DNA of 64,000 bases from Bimastos eiseni (GCA_959347315.1 OY365819.1:19969877-20033876); one strand, 5' to 3'; shown: positions 1-11,220, counted from the stretch's first letter. Translations and numbers: made by a program. The notes: generated by a model from the sequence alone, not told the origin.

Positions 1-159
1 GAACGATATATCAGGCTGCATGTTCTGACCATATTTAAGTCTTTATCCTTCATTTCAGGAACATCTTACCCTTTTCCACGGCGACTATGCATGTAAGCCA
101 ATCTATAGTCCAACTGATCATGAGTGGAACCGTTATAGTCTCTTAGATTTGTCTCTTCC

Positions 160-660
160 AGTCAGCTATTCGGGGCCCCTCATTGCAAACAACGGGATTA
201 ACTCTGCAGCTGTGTATCCACATCTTATGTGTATACCATCAAGCTTTATATAGACGTCTCCAAGAAGTTGTCGGCAGGTTCCGCACTGACGATAATTATA
301 GTATATCTCCTTCAGGCTTGAATTAATTCCTCCGAATGGACGGGTAAGCCACACGGATCCTTCTTCTTCACTTGACTCTGTCACGAGTGTCTTCATTTTT
401 CAATTGTAAAGTCTTCAGGTCCATTTGTATATATACGCCTCTGTGTCATCTTTTCATCTCTTCTTCTGTCGTCCCCGACTGAGTCGTCCGTTGACATATC
501 CGCTTTCATAACTCTTTTAATGCAGCTATCGTCCTCTCTTCTCATTACATGACCGTATACGCCCGCCATCTAATTCTGACCTCTCGTCTCTTTCCGTAAT
601 ACATGCCACTCCCAGCGTCTTTCTGATGTCTTCGCTCCTTTTCTTATCCACACTGACTAT
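160..660 (-). mobile_element. Non-LTR retrotransposon remnant (RT C-terminal region)
   Basis: Read on the minus strand, about 655-540 gives RSEDIRKTLGVACITE. After a frameshift, about 500-390 gives VMRREDDSCIKRVMKAD. These match the conserved tail of LINE reverse transcriptases (typical form: NEDIR..LGV.PI.EK...RLRW.GHV.RR). An arginine-rich stretch and a short open stretch (166-396) follow. Frameshifts show it is dead. The family match is recalled from general LINE knowledge; the clade is not assigned. Confidence 0.65.
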
Positions 661-1090
661 AGCCTATAGGATATATTATACAGCAGTTGCATTATTCACA
701 TATGTATATATGTATGTATATAACTAAATATAATATATAAGCTAATACTGGTTTGCGTCTAAAAAATTTTATAACTTAATTATCATCGTTCACCTAGATA
801 TTGTAAAAACAGACTGACAGTTGACATTATGCAGTTGACATTCTATAGAATGTCAACTGCATACAATGTCAACCTCATAAGGAGAGTTGACATTGTACAT
901 ATACCAACCTATAATAGGTAATGTAGGTTGCTAATGACAACGATGTTATATGAGTCATCGCAAACACTTGCAATTACTCAATGACCTGATTTTTGATCAT
1001 GGTCTCATCTGTTGCCACTCTGTCCTTCTTTGATGTATACTTGTGCAACACTCCATCAGCTGCGTAGTGTATTTCCCATTACATTTATGT
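661..1090. other. Gene-free AT-rich stretch
   Basis: No coding potential is seen. The only structured part is the GTTGACATT palindrome cluster at 819-894, listed separately. Confidence 0.6.
819..894. repeat. Palindrome cluster built from GTTGACATT
   Basis: A perfect 34-bp palindrome lies at 829-862 (half-site ATGCAGTTGACATTCTA). Within 76 bp the 9-mer GTTGACATT occurs three times on + (820, 834, 886) and twice inverted (849, 865). A second inverted pair, ACAATGTCAAC / GTTGACATTGT, surrounds a 12-bp centre. It could be a decayed MITE terminus or a binding-site cluster. Confidence 0.85.
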
Positions 1091-1295
1091 AGCTCAACTT
1101 CCGCTTTTCTTTCTAAAAAGTAGACTTCCTCATTTTCTTTTACTTCTTATTCTTCTCTTCTTTTACTCCTCCTCTTCCCCTTCCTCTGCCTCCTCCTCCT
1201 TCTCCTCCTCCTTATCTTCTTTTTCCTCTTCTTCTTCTCCTTATTATTATTATTATTGTTATTATTATTATTATTATTATTGGTATTATTATTAA

Positions 1296-1348
<53 letters not shown>

Positions 1349-1600
1349 CTCTTCCACTTCCTCTACCTCCTTCTCCTCCTTGTCCACATCCTCCTCCTCC
1401 TTCTTCGCTTCTTCTTTTTCCTTTCCTTCTCCTCCTTCTTCTAATCTTCTTCTCTTGCTTCTTGTTCTACTTCTTCTTCATGTTCTTCTTCTCCCTTATC
1501 CTGTTCCTCTTGTTCTTGCTCTTTTTGGCCTTCTCCTTTTTCTTCTCCTCCTCCTCCGCCATCTTCATCTTAGTCTTCTGGGTTGTCTCTGATGGCCCAT
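1091..1600. repeat. Polypyrimidine tract with (TTA)n core
   Basis: Almost pure C/T on the + strand, with CTCCTT and CTTCTT motifs, interrupted by an imperfect (TTA)n run at about 1243-1347. Open frames here encode only Leu/Phe/Ser strings and are artefacts of composition. Confidence 0.9.
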
Positions 1601-2551
1601 GCAGTCTCCCATTTAGATCCCCTTCGTTGGCAATGCGTCGCTTGTCATTCCCTGACCGACCGACCGACCCATCAAGTGACTCACGTCGACGACAAACAGC
1701 CTCCAATGCTGCTGTCAAACGCCGTTCCAGTCTCCGGCGACTTCTTCTCCAATCGAAAAAGTGCCTCCTCGCTGGCCCTTGCATCGGCGCATGGTGGCCC
1801 TGGCGTCGGTCCGTCCCTAATCGATCACCCGGCGACAGGGCGCGTGTTTGCCTGCGGCCGCCGACCGTACGGCCAACCAGATGGGTTTGACGGATGGGCA
1901 GCGCGCGTAAACACCGCGTATTGACATACGCTAGACGCGATAGGGACGGGCTCGACAGGGCGGCGCTTACGGCCATTAAGCCGGTAAAACGTTGCGAGAT
2001 GCGCGGGAGGCAAGCACGCGGGCTCGCAGGCACGTAGGCAGGCAGGCAGGGGCACGGTCGATAGGTCGGACGGGCGGACAAGCGCTGGTGAAATATCCTG
2101 GTGGAGAGGAGTTGAGCGAGTTGTGGCGACGTGGTTCGGTTGCAGTGGAAAAGTTACTCTCGACTTGGGAGGCCCCGCTGTGCTCACTTGTTTGTGTCTC
2201 TGGGATCTGCTGCGTTGTCGGTAAGACCTGTGGCGCCGTCATTCGCTCATAATTATTGGTTGGCGCAGATTAAAATCAGTTTACTCCATCATCTGAAGGA
2301 GGGTTGCGTGTTGGCGTTCAGGGCAGCTGTTCCAGAGATGTTGCGACTTGAATTTCTATCGAGGTCTGGTTACCAAGGACGCTTTGTGGCTTCCAGGTCG
2401 GACCAGGAAACGCCGCTTCGATCGGCCTTGATCTCGGAACGCCTTCTCCCTTCTGCGCTATTACAAGCGTTGTTGAAGTTATCGGATTAACCAAAACCTC
2501 GTCGTATAGTGTGCCTGTGACTAGTGGAGGGTGATCGTATACCTGCGGGGG
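1601..2551 (+). promoter_or_regulatory. Candidate promoter / 5' UTR of the NK4 gene
   Basis: This block is visibly richer in G+C and CpG than its surroundings and ends at the NK4 start codon. It has an inverted CCAAT box (ATTGG, about 2255) beside TAATT motifs. No clear TATA box or initiator can be placed and a non-coding first exon is possible. The assignment is inferred from position and composition only. Open frames on both strands look like CpG-rich artefacts. Confidence 0.35.
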
Positions 2552-3476
2552 ATGGAGGTGAGCTGTGGAGGGTCGAGTGGGGTAATGCAGGCTATTGGGA
2601 GCGGCCCAACGGTGCCCACGTCATCGGAACTAGCGACGTCGTTTACCGTCAAGAGTCTTCTTCGGGTCAAGGAGGAATCGGCGATGCAGCCAGCCTCCGA
2701 CCCCCAGCTGGACTTTCTCATGAATGGCTTCCCACTGATGGAGACCTACCCTAACGAGATTGGCAGGGCTGAGTCTCCGGACGAGCCGTACCCGCCGTTT
2801 CACCCCGCGAACTACGGAGGCATCCACGAACCACCGCAGAACTCAGGGTACGGACCACCCAGCTGCTTTTCTCAGTACGCACCTCCTGTACCAGACTCCT
2901 ACGGTTCAATGGGGAGCGAACCCACTCTTGGCAGCGATGGGCACATGTCCGTGGGAATAGTAGGAGGAGGAGGAGGGATGAGAGGGTCAGGTCTACCCCA
3001 CGGGGTCTACCCCTCTGACTACTACGACGGAATGCCGTCGTCTGTGGCTCATCACAGTTTAGTCAACTCAGCGACGACTACGCCGAGTGATTACACGTAC
3101 AGTTCGCGCAAAACGACGAACGGTGTATCGCTAAACCCGTTCGGAGTCTCGGCGTTCCAGACAGGAGGTCCTTACGACGCCTTCGAGGCTCGCTCCGTCG
3201 CCGGCAACTGTCATCAGCAGCCGAAGCAGCTGGGCGGCGGTTCGTGTCTACTTCCGGATTACTCTGCCTCGTCTTCCGGTCACGTGGCTCACGTTGTCGG
3301 CCACCACCAAATGGACTCGTCCATCTCATCTACTTCCGCTTCTTCGGTGTCGTCATTTCCGGGTGAGCAGTACAAAGCGTGCAAGGATCGCGGCGGGTCA
3401 TCGGCTGCCACAGGGGCACACGAAGGATCATCGGCTAAAGGCCAAGGGTCAACTTCCGCTTGTCACCACAGCAAAG
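2552..3476 (+). CDS. Nkx2-5: NK4/tinman/Nkx2-5-type homeobox protein, coding exon 1
   Basis: Exon 1 of a nuclear transcription factor of the NK2 class, the family that in flies and vertebrates specifies cardiac and visceral mesoderm. The ATG at 2552 follows an in-frame TAG at 2522-2524 and has G at -3 and G at +4. A second in-frame ATG (residue 12) is possible. Residues 29-39 (TSFTVKSLLRV) resemble the TN/eh1-like repressor motif of tinman/Nkx2 proteins (FSVKDIL-type), but diverge. The rest (about residues 50-308) is low-complexity, rich in Ser, Gly, Tyr, Pro and His. The exon ends at CAAAG|GTAACG, leaving one base of a split codon (phase 1). The intron acceptor at 23092 restores frame, giving a predicted protein of 509 residues, longer than vertebrate NKX2-5 (about 324). 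Past the donor the frame hits a stop at 3512-3514, as expected for intron sequence. The assignment is secure through exon 2. Confidence 0.93.
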
Positions 3477-4365
3477 GTAACGCATGTAATCGGTATTATT
3501 ACTGTATAATTTAATGGTCAGCGTATGCTGGACGTTAAACCCTAATGTCGGGGATGAACTCCAAGGCTGAAAATTGCTTCCAAAATTGTCTGCTCCACTA
3601 TCAAGCGCTGCCTAGCGAGCGAGCTATAACTTAGTGCAATAGACCACAGAATCAACTGGACGTTCACACGGAGTGTAGGAGAGAGGACTGACATTTCTAT
3701 AAAATGGATTGCTTTGTGTACCATTGTTATATAGCGACGGTTGAGTTTCTCAACTAAAACTTCATATTTCATGTCCTTTAATTTATTATCACCCAGCTAT
3801 CGAATTGATCTCATGGGTAAATGTCGTGTGCGCTTGACTCCTCAGTTGGACTTCATAAGTTTGTAGTCTACGATATACGATTGAAGTACTTTCTCATTTT
3901 CAGAGGCTCATTTGCCTACTTTAACTGGCCTCATAAATTATGGAGCAGACTCTTGACGTTTATTACATAAATCTACCTACTACCAGCCAGATTAAAATCT
4001 TCCCTGGAGATGGAATTGATGTTTGTAAATTTCAGTCATCCTTCATAAGAAATTTTTTTATTAGTTGACGTTTGATGACTTAACAATTTTAGCTTAACCT
4101 CGATCATGTGACCTCTTTCTTCATCAGTTATAAGAATGAAGTTCACCCCACGTACCTCTGATTACTAAGAAGGTTTCAACTAAGCCAATACTGCAGTGCA
4201 AGTTATTTATCTCCTATTTGATAGATACAGAAAACACCATATTTTGTTGAAGAAACTAAGATACCGGAGAGGCATGTATCGATTACAAGAAATACGGCCG
4301 TGCGCATGAACACTGACATGGCATGTTTCAATAGACGATTTTCTACATGCCTGCATGCGTAGAGA
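3477..4365. other. Intronic stretch, nothing recognised
   Basis: AT-rich unique-looking sequence without repeats, RNA genes or coding signal that I can support. Confidence 0.5.
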
Positions 4366-4650
4366 CAGACAAAAAATAGACAGACAGACAGATGGAGAGA
4401 CACAGAGAGAGACAGACAGGCAGATGGACAGACGGAGACAGACAGACCTCACTGTGGATCTCTTGAGGTCCATAGAGGAACAGGCAGATGGTACGATAAA
4501 TATACAGACTGACAGATAGGAACACAGACAGACAGACATATGGACAGTCTTGAGACCATAGCAAGGAGAGCGACAAATACAGAGGCACAAAGATAATGAG
4601 ACGAACGAGAACATACATAGATACAAAGAGACATAAGAGAGGAGGACGCA
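4366..4650. repeat. Degenerate (ACAG)n / (AGAC)n tract
   Basis: Imperfect GACAGACA repeats with GAGAC variants. All three minus frames stay largely open through it (Ser/Leu/Cys/Val strings), which is a repeat artefact. Confidence 0.85.
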
Positions 4651-5139
4651 CACTTCACGAGTGACAGACACGGAAACAGATGCGCTATAAAAGTCAGTTG
4701 TCTGGTGGGGGAGGAGACGTATAAGGACAGCGGTTCCAAGAGGTCCACAGAGGCACAGGCAGACGGATCCAGGCACACAGTTAACCAGACACAGCAATGC
4801 AGAGACCAGAGATGCCGTGTACTGAGGACCATCCTCTGGCTCCTGCATGGGTGATACTGCACAGACACACTGGATTGGCATTGCATTTGCATGTATACGG
4901 GAGTCAGTTGGGAGGAGTGCTTTCTGCGCCATCATGATCCACTCGCGAATTCACATCAGTTCATCGCTATAATATTATAACGACCACTGCCATTATACTG
5001 ATGTGTGTGGGCAAGGGTGTAATAGTGGGGTGGTTGGGTGAATTTGCGGATGGGTGACATTTAGGTTCTGATTGTATATTTCTCTACATATACACTCTAC
5101 AAGTGTACGCGTATGTATGGATACATATTTTGTGTATGT

Positions 5140-5350
5140 CAGTATGTATGTATAAAATTTATATAGCGCCCCCTTAAGATACAGACCTATAATTATGATG
5201 TTAACTGTCAGTTCATACTGACAATTTACATCAGTTAGCAAAACAATGGACGGTTTTAAGCTGAAAGAATCACACAGTGGTGGTCCCACGCACAGGCATG
5301 GAACCAACCAACGGATTCCCGTCGACAGCTGACAGATGGCATGGATTTTG
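5140..5350 (-). mobile_element. L2/CR1-like LINE 3' end (family 1)
   Basis: Minus strand: a conserved untranslated block (GTCAGCTGTCGACGGGAAT, then TTGGTTGGTTCCATGCC, then TTTTGCTAACTGATG) leads to the terminal GGGGGCGCTATATAAAT. The same order is seen at 6560-6770, 27035-27245 and 32990-33175. The GCGCTATATAAAT terminus is typical of L2/CR1-clade LINEs and SINEs that share their tails. Confidence 0.65.
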
Positions 5351-5639
5351 GGAGTACGCATCATATAATTATATGAGGTCAAAGGTCATCCTCTTTATTT
5401 CTTCTCTCCATTATTCCAAAAACCCAGCTTCTTCATACATACGAACAAATGATGACATGCAGATTATAATGGAGTCGAATTTAAGTGTGGGCAGCCATAC
5501 AAGGCGCCAATTACATTCAACGTCTAACTTTATATAAGAGCCCTAGATCTGAGTCAATTTCTGCCATTGCAACAAAGCAATAGGCACCAACGATGGCACT
5601 GCATAGTAAGTTGGCAATCTGGTCCACGGCTATTTCAAT

Positions 5640-5770
5640 ATAATTATTGATATATATATACACACACATATATAAATACATGTATTATATATATACATGT
5701 AATATATATATACATGTATATATACATGTGTGTATATATATACACATGTATATATATATATGCATGTAGT
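5640..5770. repeat. (AT)n tract with repeated TACATGTA palindromes
   Basis: Alternating TA runs broken by TACATGTA and ACACACA blocks, strongly self-complementary and cruciform-prone. Confidence 0.9.
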
Positions 5771-6073
5771 TGCATGAGGAGGATTTAGATGCTATAGTGG
5801 AGGATACCGTGTTCCAGAGCCTCAGATGTCAAGGCAGCGGATCACAAGAAGGGGGCCTATAGTGGAGCAACTGAGGAGTGAGCACATCTCAAAAGATACG
5901 GTAGGCGATTGGTTTACAGAACATGGGTTCGAATCTACTCGGAGATGATAACTACACGTGTATTACTGACCATAAACATTTCCATGCATCATTAGCTACT
6001 GATGTATACCACAATATGTAGTTGAGCCTAAGAAATGCATTATATACGCATATGTCATTCATGCCATCTAATA
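5771..6073. other. Possible decayed tRNA-like repeat
   Basis: Contains GGGTTCGAATC at about 5926, which fits a pol III B box. No good A box and no cloverleaf could be drawn. It is more likely a decayed SINE head than a tRNA gene. Nothing else is recognised. Confidence 0.25.
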
Positions 6074-6480
6074 AGTAAGTAAGTAAGAATATTCTTTATT
6101 AGACTACCAGCAAACGCACAGTAGCCTACATAAGGTATAAACAATAGTATTAAATTTAAACAAGGTCGAAGAGCATTTTCATTTTGTAAGTACTCTTGAC
6201 AAATATACAAACACTAGCCATCAAAGCACTAACAGAAGCTGCAAAATTGCTGTGTCAGCAATAGGATTCTAACAAACCAGTCTTTTATTCTCTTATGCAA
6301 AGAAGTCTGGATAAGGCTGTTCAATGTGTGCCTAAAAAATACCAGTTTCATGTATGTAATGTAATTTAAGTAAGTAAGTAAGAATATTCTGTATTAGACT
6401 ACCAGCAAATGCATAATAGCTTACAATTTTAAACAAAGTTAAATAACATTTGCATGATAAAGTATCTCTTTTCAAAGGTA
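6074..6480 (-). repeat. Two copies of a retroposon 3' end with (CTTA)n tail
   Basis: Copies begin at about 6074 and 6367. Each starts with TAAGTAAGTAAGTAAGAATA, then TATTAGACTACCAGCAAA and a similar 80-100 bp body. On the minus strand this is a body ending in a (CTTA)n tail, as in non-LTR elements that end in short tandem repeats. The copies differ at several positions. Confidence 0.75.
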
Positions 6481-6559
6481 TCAACTCAAGGTAGGATGAG
6501 GTCATGTGGCCTGGGTCTCATGTTGTAAGGGGTGATCTTACGGGGAGGGAGCAGGTCAT

Positions 6560-6770
6560 GAAGGATGTGATATGTCAGCTGTCGGCCGTAAGATGTTGGT
6601 TGGTTCCACGCGTGTACGTGGGCCCACCACTGGTGGCTCATTCACCTTACTGTGCATAGTTTTGCCCACAGATATGTATTCCAAACGTTCATTACGACAT
6701 TAGACATCATTTAGGTCAGCGCAGATTATAGATTATAGATCTATACAGGGGCGCTATACAAATGCTCGAT
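6560..6770 (+). mobile_element. LINE 3' end (family 1), plus orientation
   Basis: Shows TGTCAGCTGTCGGCCG, TTGGTTGGTTCCACGC, GTGGGCCCACCACTG and GTTTTGCC in the order of the copy at 5140-5350, ending in GGGGCGCTATACAAATG at about 6749. No reverse-transcriptase coding is preserved. Confidence 0.6.
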
Positions 6771-7302
6771 TAAATTTTAAATATTTGTGCATCCATATCA
6801 CAAGTTTACATACGATGTAGGTGTCACGAATATTTCTAACTCTGATTAATTATTTATAATTATAATATCATAAGTATATGTGTGTAATGCTGACTGAGAT
6901 AAGATGGTCTTCGTCCTTAAGATTATCAACTCGTTTGAATCACCGCTTTGTGGCAATTTGCACGCGAACTGTGATGTATTAGGTATTGTGCTGTCAAACA
7001 TAATTAATGTCATGAATTTCTGCACCTGTGGTCAGTTTATCAGTTGCTGTTTAATGGCGATGTGTCATAAGGAAGCTGACCACCGTCGACCTCCTACTTT
7101 CAACAGGCATGGGGCTGGCACCACCGCTGGTACAGAGTGCACAATATCTTTAGTGACGGAAATAAAAGCATGTATGCGCCTATATGCACACAGATTGAAT
7201 TGGTGATGCTTGCAACCAAGTGTCTATGTACCTTTGCCTGGCTGTATATGTCTGTCTGTGGCCTTGTTTTGTTCTTTCTATCTGTTTCTCATCACTTGCT
7301 TT
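6771..7302. other. Intronic stretch, nothing recognised
   Basis: No repeat, RNA or coding signal could be supported. Confidence 0.5.
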
Positions 7303-7615
7303 ATAGGTCTGTCTCTGTCTCTGTCTCTGTCTCTGTCTCTCTCTGTCTCTCTCTGTCTCTCTGTCTCTCTGTCTCTATGTCTCTCTGTCTCTCTGTCTCT
7401 CTGTCTCTCTGTCTCTCTCTGTCTCTCTGTCTCTCTGTCTCTCTCTCTCTCTGTCTGCGTCTGTGTCTCTGTCTGTGTCCCTGTATCTTTGTCGGTCCAT
7501 CTGTCTCTCTTTGTCTTCTTGTTTCTTTATGTCTCTCTCTGTCTGTCTCCTTCTGCGGCTGTTTGTCTCTGTCTCTCTGTGTGTCTCTCTCTGTCTTTGT
7601 GTTTTTGTGTCAATA
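7303..7615. repeat. (TCTCTG)n / (TCTG)n tract
   Basis: Imperfect TCTCTG and GTCTCT repeats, pyrimidine-biased on +. Overlapping frames are open on both strands (Ser/Leu/Cys on +, Arg/Glu/Asp on -), an artefact. Confidence 0.95.
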
Positions 7616-8384
7616 TTTGTCTGATATATCCGATAGACATATTCTACACTCGAATCAGCGCTCGCCATTAAATGAATGCCAACAACTTCCTGTTTCTCAA
7701 CCTCGGCCTATAAGGATGCGTGGCCACTCAGTCCTCTGCCCTCATTAGCTCTCTGATCGGGTATAGGTCCACTAATACATTCCAAAGACAGGCTAATTAC
7801 TAGAGCCCTATATATAAGATGGAGAAGACAATTTAAAGAATCTTTTATTACCTATCTCTAGGTCTGTGTTCTAATCGCGACCTCTGAATTGGCATTTCAT
7901 CACGCTAACCAGACTGTGCGGCACCAATCAAGTATATGTATATATGCATGGCATATATATGGCATATATATGGTATATATATGGTATATATACAGAGGGT
8001 ATAAATATATATGCGTTGTGAAGATATATATATGGCGCTCGCCACAGGTGGTCTTCTGTCTTTATACGAACAACTATATATGCGACATTACTATTGATAA
8101 CACATTTCACACACGGCAGCCTGAACAAGTGGTCTTATTGTTTACGTAACGCTTTCGATGTCTCCTTATCTCGCCTTTCGAACGTATAATCTCTGGAGTC
8201 TCTTGGCCGAACGGTAATTCGTCGGCTCTTGAACACCGCGCTCCGAGTTTGAAGCCATGAGCCGCAGTGTGCCAAGCGATTGTCACAACGTGACGTATAC
8301 CGTGGCTCTGCAATGAACTGCCTTTCAGTATATGCCAGACATATTGAATGCTTGACTGTAGGCTTAGTGGTAATTATCATCATG
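7616..8384. other. Intronic stretch with a short ATATATGGTAT repeat
   Basis: About 7950-8000 has a few ATATATGGTAT / ATATATGGCAT units. The remainder, including 8050-8380, shows nothing I can name. Confidence 0.5.
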
Positions 8385-8850
8385 CGTTCTTCTTATTCTT
8401 CTTCCTCTTCCTCTGCCTCTTCCTCTTCTTTTTTTTCTTCATCGTCATCGTCATTGTCATCGTCATTGTCATCGTCCTCGTCGTCATAATCATCATCATC
8501 ATCGTCATCGTCATCATCATCATCATCGTCATCGTCATCATCATCATCATCGTCGTCGTCGTCATCATCACCATCGTCGTAATCGTCATTTTCATCATCA
8601 TCTTCTTCTTCATCTTCATCTTCACCTTCATAATCAGCATAATCACCATCATCATCATCGTCGTCGTCGTCATCGTCATAATCATCATCGTCTTTTTCTT
8701 CTTCTTCTGCTAATAATTATATTGTTATTAATATTATTACATATATGAATGTTATCACCATTATTTTTATTATTATCATTATTTGGTCCATTATTATTTT
8801 TTATATTATTATTGGTATTATCATTATCACTATTATTAAGTTTTTACTAA
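8385..8850. repeat. (TCATCG/TCATCA)n followed by degenerate (ATT)n
   Basis: TTC-rich start, then TCATCATCG trinucleotide runs to about 8710, grading into ATTATT-rich sequence to about 8850. All frames are open by composition. Confidence 0.95.
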
Positions 8851-8957
8851 TGACGATCTCCTATAATTGCAGTCGGCGATGTACACAGACAGATTATCTT
8901 TTGAACAGGCATCGATAAATGGCGCAGAACAGCTCTCACTGAAGGCCTTGCTCAAGG

Positions 8958-8966
8958 ATCCTATGC

Positions 8967-9002
<36 letters not shown>

Positions 9003-9055
9003 GCATAGGATGACGATGATGATGACGATGATGATGACGATGATGATGATGATGG
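8958..9055. repeat. AT hairpin with unique arms, then (GAT)n
   Basis: ATCCTATGCAT at 8958 is mirrored by ATGCATAGGAT ending at 9011, with alternating TA between, so the whole 54 bp can fold into one hairpin. A GATGAC/GAT run follows to about 9054. Confidence 0.9.
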
Positions 9056-9611
9056 GTAATTTGGTTTTTGCAATTGTCAATTTAGCCGCAAATTTATGTG
9101 GCGCCGTTGCATAGAAACATCCGACGTCGCAAATGAAATCATGATCGAGCGGAATGACCTGCAACGGAGAGTGAGGAAAAGCAGCTGATGAATTATATTC
9201 ATGTCGCAATCGTATCTCTATTGACAGGCAGCTTATTTATGTGGGATGGGTTGACCACCGCTTGAAATCTAAATTTAGACCGATCAGAGGACTATAGCTG
9301 CTGCAAAGAAGAGTGCTATACCTGAGATGACATGGCCATCGTCAGCCCCTATGTATGCGACTCTGCGGGAATGTATGCATCGGGGTTGTGCATGGTGGAT
9401 TGAGTCGTACACACGCGAATGAGTGTATATGGGTCTGGACATTATCATAATTATACTTGCTCTGGGAAAGTCAATCCGTGCACGGTCAAAACTAGATTAC
9501 GATCATCACATGCAGCGAGAGAAGAAACGACATGCAGGAAAGCATTTGGAAATATAGTATACAGTAAGTCTATTTTTGAGATCGGACATCTACGGGTACT
9601 TATCCCATGAT
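9056..9611. other. Intronic stretch, nothing recognised
   Basis: Unique-looking sequence with no supported gene or repeat. Confidence 0.5.
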
Positions 9612-9704
9612 GCGTGCATGGTGATGGTGATGATGATCATGGTGATGATGATGATCATCATCATCACGATCATCATCATCATCATCATCATGATCGTGAT
9701 GGTT

Positions 9705-9742
<38 letters not shown>

Positions 9743-9768
9743 AATCATCATCATCATCATGATCACGA
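9612..9768. repeat. Alternating (GAT)n and (ATC)n blocks
   Basis: The trinucleotide flips orientation several times: GAT block, ATC block, GAT block, ATC block. Each junction is an inverted repeat, so nested hairpins are possible. Confidence 0.95.
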
Positions 9769-9943
9769 GGAACACAAAGACTTAGTTGTTTTCATAAGTA
9801 TTTCTTCTAAGTTTCACATGTAAGATAATGATCCCTATCCTGAGGTTAACTTTGCCACCAATTATCTAATTATAACGTTAACAAATCTGTTCACAATGAG
9901 ATTTTTTCCGTGATACTAAAGACCTTGCAGTTTGTTAACATAT

Positions 9944-10033
9944 CGAAATCTTTTATTTGTTGAACTCATATTTCAATATGTTTTATTTATTGACTTTAAC
10001 GTATCACAGTGTTTTATTTGTTGAATTTATAGT
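9944..10033. repeat. About 30-bp tandem repeat, three units
   Basis: TTTTATTTGTTGA (one copy TTTTATTTATTGA) recurs at 9951, 9981 and 10012, spaced 30-31 bp, with weakly conserved sequence between. Confidence 0.6.
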
Positions 10034-10079
10034 ATTATATAAAAAAATATGGGCTCTGTTGCAATGCGTAACCACATGA

Positions 10080-10151
10080 TTCGTGTTACAGCACCTCAGA
10101 GGTGCTGTAACACGAAAACTGTAAACTATACAACTCCCAGTTGTATAGTTT
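10080..10151. repeat. Two adjacent perfect hairpins
   Basis: Hairpin 1: arms of 18 bp (10080-10097 and 10099-10116, TTCGTGTTACAGCACCTC) around one base. Hairpin 2: arms of 13 bp (10123-10135 and 10139-10151, AAACTATACAACT) around CCC. Both arms match without mismatch. A fold-back MITE end or a structured RNA are possible; nothing shows transcription. Confidence 0.9.
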
Positions 10152-10636
10152 TGCCATAGGTATACATGTTACTTTCGAATTAACCCTCTCACAGGTTATA
10201 CCAAACACCATCCCTCACCGAACAGATATGATGTCCAACTCTATTATTAGAACACTTGGAATTATCTAATCGGTATCTTGCAGCAGCGGCGGCTTTCTTT
10301 GTCTTTCTCTTTGATTTTTTATTATCAATTGACGCTTTATTTAGGCCTTGTTGCCTTTGAGATGCCGAAAATTATGATTTCATAGACGACAACGAGACGC
10401 CAATTATGATCTCTGCTTTGTTGCACAAGGAACGGCGGCGTCTTCAAGTAAGTTACACGATATGTTACGAATAGAAGCGTCCTGACAAAATCTTTAACTT
10501 CCTTAGCGGCAATTTTGATGGAATATTGTTTTGTTATGTATATACAACTGTAAGTGTTTGTTGGTGTATAAATTATTTAAACAAACCGCTTTTTAGTTTA
10601 TTCTCAAAAGTGTCCAGGTGTTGCACGTGACACATT
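10152..10636. other. Intronic stretch, nothing recognised
   Basis: No supported feature. Confidence 0.5.
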
Positions 10637-10830
10637 ATATCAGTCAATCAATCAATCAAAGTTTATTTGAAATTCCAAAATGCAGAACATAAAAAAATGA
10701 CAATGATTACAAATTTACAATTGCTATCTCAGATCACCCGGAAGACCGAATTAGGGATCGGAAGATCCCGCTGGTTAGGGCAACCGGGGGGTGTGTTCGA
10801 AGTAACAATAAACAATCAACAATAAATAAA
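10637..10830 (-). mobile_element. Retroposon 3' end with (TTGA)n tail
   Basis: On the minus strand, a body containing CGATCCC and CCGGGTGATC blocks runs into AATAAACTTTGATTGATTGA. That is an AATAAA-like signal followed by a short tandem tail, as at ends of non-LTR retroposons. A loosely similar layout is seen at 22463-22640. Confidence 0.5.
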
Positions 10831-10914
10831 TCGCTCATCATTATTATATCTTTCTCTCCCTTAGCCTCTACAGTCTCATCCCCTCTAACATTCTGCAACC
10901 GCTGGGAAGTCTAT

Positions 10915-11220
10915 ATATCTATAGGATGCACGAGCTCTGTGGAACGGACTCCCCAAAACCTCAGTCAGTTTACTCCTTCTCCTCCTATCCCGCCTCTCCT
11001 CCTCCTGCACTCTCCTTTTATACTTTCCACTCACGACTGAAATGCGAACTCTTCAAGGTTTCTTATCCAGATGACCACCATCACACCTACCAATGTAGCA
11101 CAACGGTTTGACCTTCCTTGGATTCTGACCTTACACCGGAACTTGAGTTGGTATAGCACCGGCGTATAAGCTGGGCGATCAGACAATTTTGAAGATTTAT
11201 ATTACTTCAGCATCGTCAGC
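10915..11220 (+). mobile_element. LINE reverse-transcriptase C-terminal remnant
   Basis: On +, ALWNGLPKTS (about 10930-10960) and, in another frame, YTFHSRLKCELFKVSYP (about 11016-11066) match the LWN.LP ... F...LK..LF ending of CR1/L2-type reverse transcriptases. The frame change and pyrimidine-rich insertion between them show decay. Confidence 0.5.

Noticed and set aside
1256..2081. Overlapping ORFs of 62-204 codons on both strands
   Set aside because: They come from polypyrimidine sequence (Leu/Phe/Ser) and CpG-rich flank. There is no domain, and the opposite strands are equally open.
2531..2551. GTG at 2531 as the NK4 start
   Set aside because: GTG is not a usual start in animals; the in-frame ATG at 2552 has a good context and follows an upstream stop at 2522.
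7137..7748. 203-codon Ser/Leu/Cys ORF resembling a membrane protein
   Set aside because: Produced by the (TCTCTG)n repeat; several frames and both strands are open over the same bases.
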